Program-made: the position numbers and the translations under genes | Source: Prochlorococcus sp. AG-355-B23 | GTDB lineage: Bacteria; Cyanobacteriota; Cyanobacteriia; PCC-6307; Cyanobiaceae | Direction: 5' to 3' | DNA: 64,000 nt | Assembly (NCBI GenBank): GCA_003280935.1 | Contig: QCDJ01000003.1 | Coordinates: 1-64,000 of the forward strand | The notes under the pieces: model-generated | Seen by the model: the letters and a program-made list of their open reading frames with translations, nothing else | Databases searched by the model: none | What the model was told of the DNA's origin: nothing | In this document: piece after piece, positions 62,905-64,000 of the stretch | Position numbering within the stretch: the first letter of the stretch is position 1 | Layout of the letters: the number at the start of each line of letters is the position of its first letter

Positions 62905-63966
62905 TTATCCCCCAAGATATGACATTGATGGATGAATTTTTTGATTTTTGTCAGTTGTTTTCTCTAATACTTTAAATCTATCTTCACTATAGTTATCTTC
63001 TCTAGCTTCCCAAATGCTCTTGATTTTATTTTCCAATTCATGGAGATTAATTGGTAGAGACAACCATGGGTTTAGATTTATACCTTCATTAGAAAAAAGA
63101 CATGTATAAGCATAACCATCGCTAGTTATCCTCAATCTATTACAGTCTGAACAAAAAGGATTACTTATTGAAGAGATTGTACTTACAAAACTTTTTGAAT
63201 CACTCATATACCATCTATTAGCTGTTTGTCCCTCCTTTCTTCCGTAGTCTTTTAATCGATGTTTCTTCTTTAATAGCCTAATAATTCTTTCAGAGAAAAA
63301 AACATCTGATGGCTGCCAATTATTAGATATCCCTACGTCCATATACTCAATGAAACGAATTTCTATAGACCTTTGTTTTGCAAAATCAACTAATTCAAAA
63401 ATTTGATTATCATTAATCTCTTTTTTTATAACTGCATTTATTTTTAATTTCCCTGCTTTTGGATTAAATCCAGCATTAATTGCATGATCTATTCCTTCAA
63501 GGACAGTAAATAATTTTTCTTTGCCAATAATTTTATTTTCCTCTCCAATCATGTTTGAAAAAATATCAGGATCAATCGCATCTAAACTTACTGTTATGCG
63601 GTCTAAACCATTTTTAAAAAGCTCATTAGCTTTTTTCTTAGAGAGCAAATATCCATTTGTGGTTAGAGAAACATCCTGTAAATTAGCTACTGGATTTGAT
63701 TCTTCTAATCTTTGCGATTTAATTTCATAAAGAAGTTCATCTAATTGAGAACTCAATAAAGGTTCTCCTCCAGTGATTCTTAAAGAATTTACCCCTAATC
63801 GACAACTTACTAAAATTAACTTTTTAAATTGTTCAATATTTAAAACATCCAAACTATAGTTCTCTGGCTTACAGTAAATACATGAAAAATTGCAATTTTG
63901 TTTAAGAGATAACCTTAAAACTTTTAACTTTCTTTTTCTATTATCCTCCAATTGCTTAAATCCCAT
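62905..63966 (-). CDS. moaA: GTP 3',8-cyclase (molybdenum cofactor)
   Basis: Radical SAM enzyme that starts molybdenum-cofactor synthesis. N-terminal cluster NCNFSCIYCKPEN (CX3CX2C), C-terminal cluster CSDCNRLRITSDGYAYTC (CX2CX13C), and the active C-terminal GG tail (SMSYLGG). At 353 residues it is full length. Partners (moaC, moaE, moeA) are not in this window. Confidence 0.95.
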   Translation of the reverse strand: MGFKQLEDNRKRKLKVLRLSLKQNCNFSCIYCKPENYSLDVLNIEQFKKLILVSCRLGVNSLRITGGEPLLSSQLDELLYEIKSQRLEESNPVANLQDVSLTTNGYLLSKKKANELFKNGLDRITVSLDAIDPDIFSNMIGEENKIIGKEKLFTVLEGIDHAINAGFNPKAGKLKINAVIKKEINDNQIFELVDFAKQRSIEIRFIEYMDVGISNNWQPSDVFFSERIIRLLKKKHRLKDYGRKEGQTANRWYMSDSKSFVSTISSISNPFCSDCNRLRITSDGYAYTCLFSNEGINLNPWLSLPINLHELENKIKSIWEAREDNYSEDRFKVLEKTTDKNQKIHPSMSYLGG

Positions 63967-64000
63967 TATTCATATTTAAGAATTCTCTCTTGGAATTTAT

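Noticed and set aside
1..64000. CRISPR array, IS element, prophage or rRNA
   Set aside because: No direct-repeat arrays with spacers, no transposase or phage genes and no rRNA sequence were seen on either strand.

Overview
This window is a piece of chromosome from a low-GC (roughly 30%) marine picocyanobacterium, almost certainly a high-light-type Prochlorococcus. The evidence is the compact AT-rich layout, a Pcb-type chlorophyll antenna, the overlapping psbD-psbC pair, petM, ycf4, several high-light-inducible (hli) genes, NTRC (trxB fused to thioredoxin), the two-gene PntA transhydrogenase and a Yfr2-like small RNA. No insertion sequences, CRISPR arrays, prophage genes or rRNA were found; one tRNA (Ser, CGA) is present.

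Layout. 0-8.1 kb is a minus-strand housekeeping block: rseP, serS, ycf46, yidC, a PH-domain protein, rnpA, rpmH, a DUF2808 protein, aroH and sppA. 8.1-14.7 kb is a more variable part with a DMT exporter, two glycosyltransferases, an AEC permease and a SemiSWEET. 14.8-24.1 kb looks like an iron-stress neighbourhood: flavodoxin isiB next to an IsiA/Pcb antenna gene, an outer-membrane porin, and a PiuC-type dioxygenase divergent from the Fe(III)-binding protein futA, with glyQ, a methyltransferase, a MIF homologue and DUF proteins between them. 24.1-26.8 kb holds tRNA-Ser, a rhomboid, a VTT-like membrane protein, small ORFs and the Yfr2-like RNA. 26.8-36.4 kb holds a ferredoxin, cobQ, maf, psbC/psbD, ycf4, a cyclophilin lipoprotein, ilvN, an alpha/beta hydrolase, petM, ycf39-like and infA. 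36.4-51.3 kb holds trxB, pntAA-pntAB-pntB, a YheT-type hydrolase, a 2Fe-2S ferredoxin, dxr, cysS, polA, an HlyD-type adaptor and ychF. 51.3-64 kb is accessory: many very small genes, a three-gene hli cluster, a complete seven-gene Nit1C-type nitrilase cluster (53970-59982), another hli gene, a glutamine amidotransferase, small proteins, and moaA at the right edge.

The most notable system is the Nit1C-type cluster. It combines a MSMEG_0570-type small protein, an AIR-synthase-like protein, a GNAT acetyltransferase, a radical SAM enzyme, a nitrilase, a Sll0783-type protein and a divergent flavoprotein monooxygenase. hli genes flank it on both sides and there is an NtcA-like box in the divergent promoter. 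The family is known, but its presence in a minimal oceanic genome beside stress and possibly nitrate/Mo-cofactor genes is unusual, and its product is not evident from sequence. Other signals worth a look are the isiB-pcb pairing, the Yfr2-like RNA, a structured leader that loosely resembles a glutamine-II riboswitch, a tandem-repeat intergenic region near 61.95 kb, and two genes whose N-termini seem to lack a standard start codon.

All calls come from reading the sequence and remembered family features; no database search was run.
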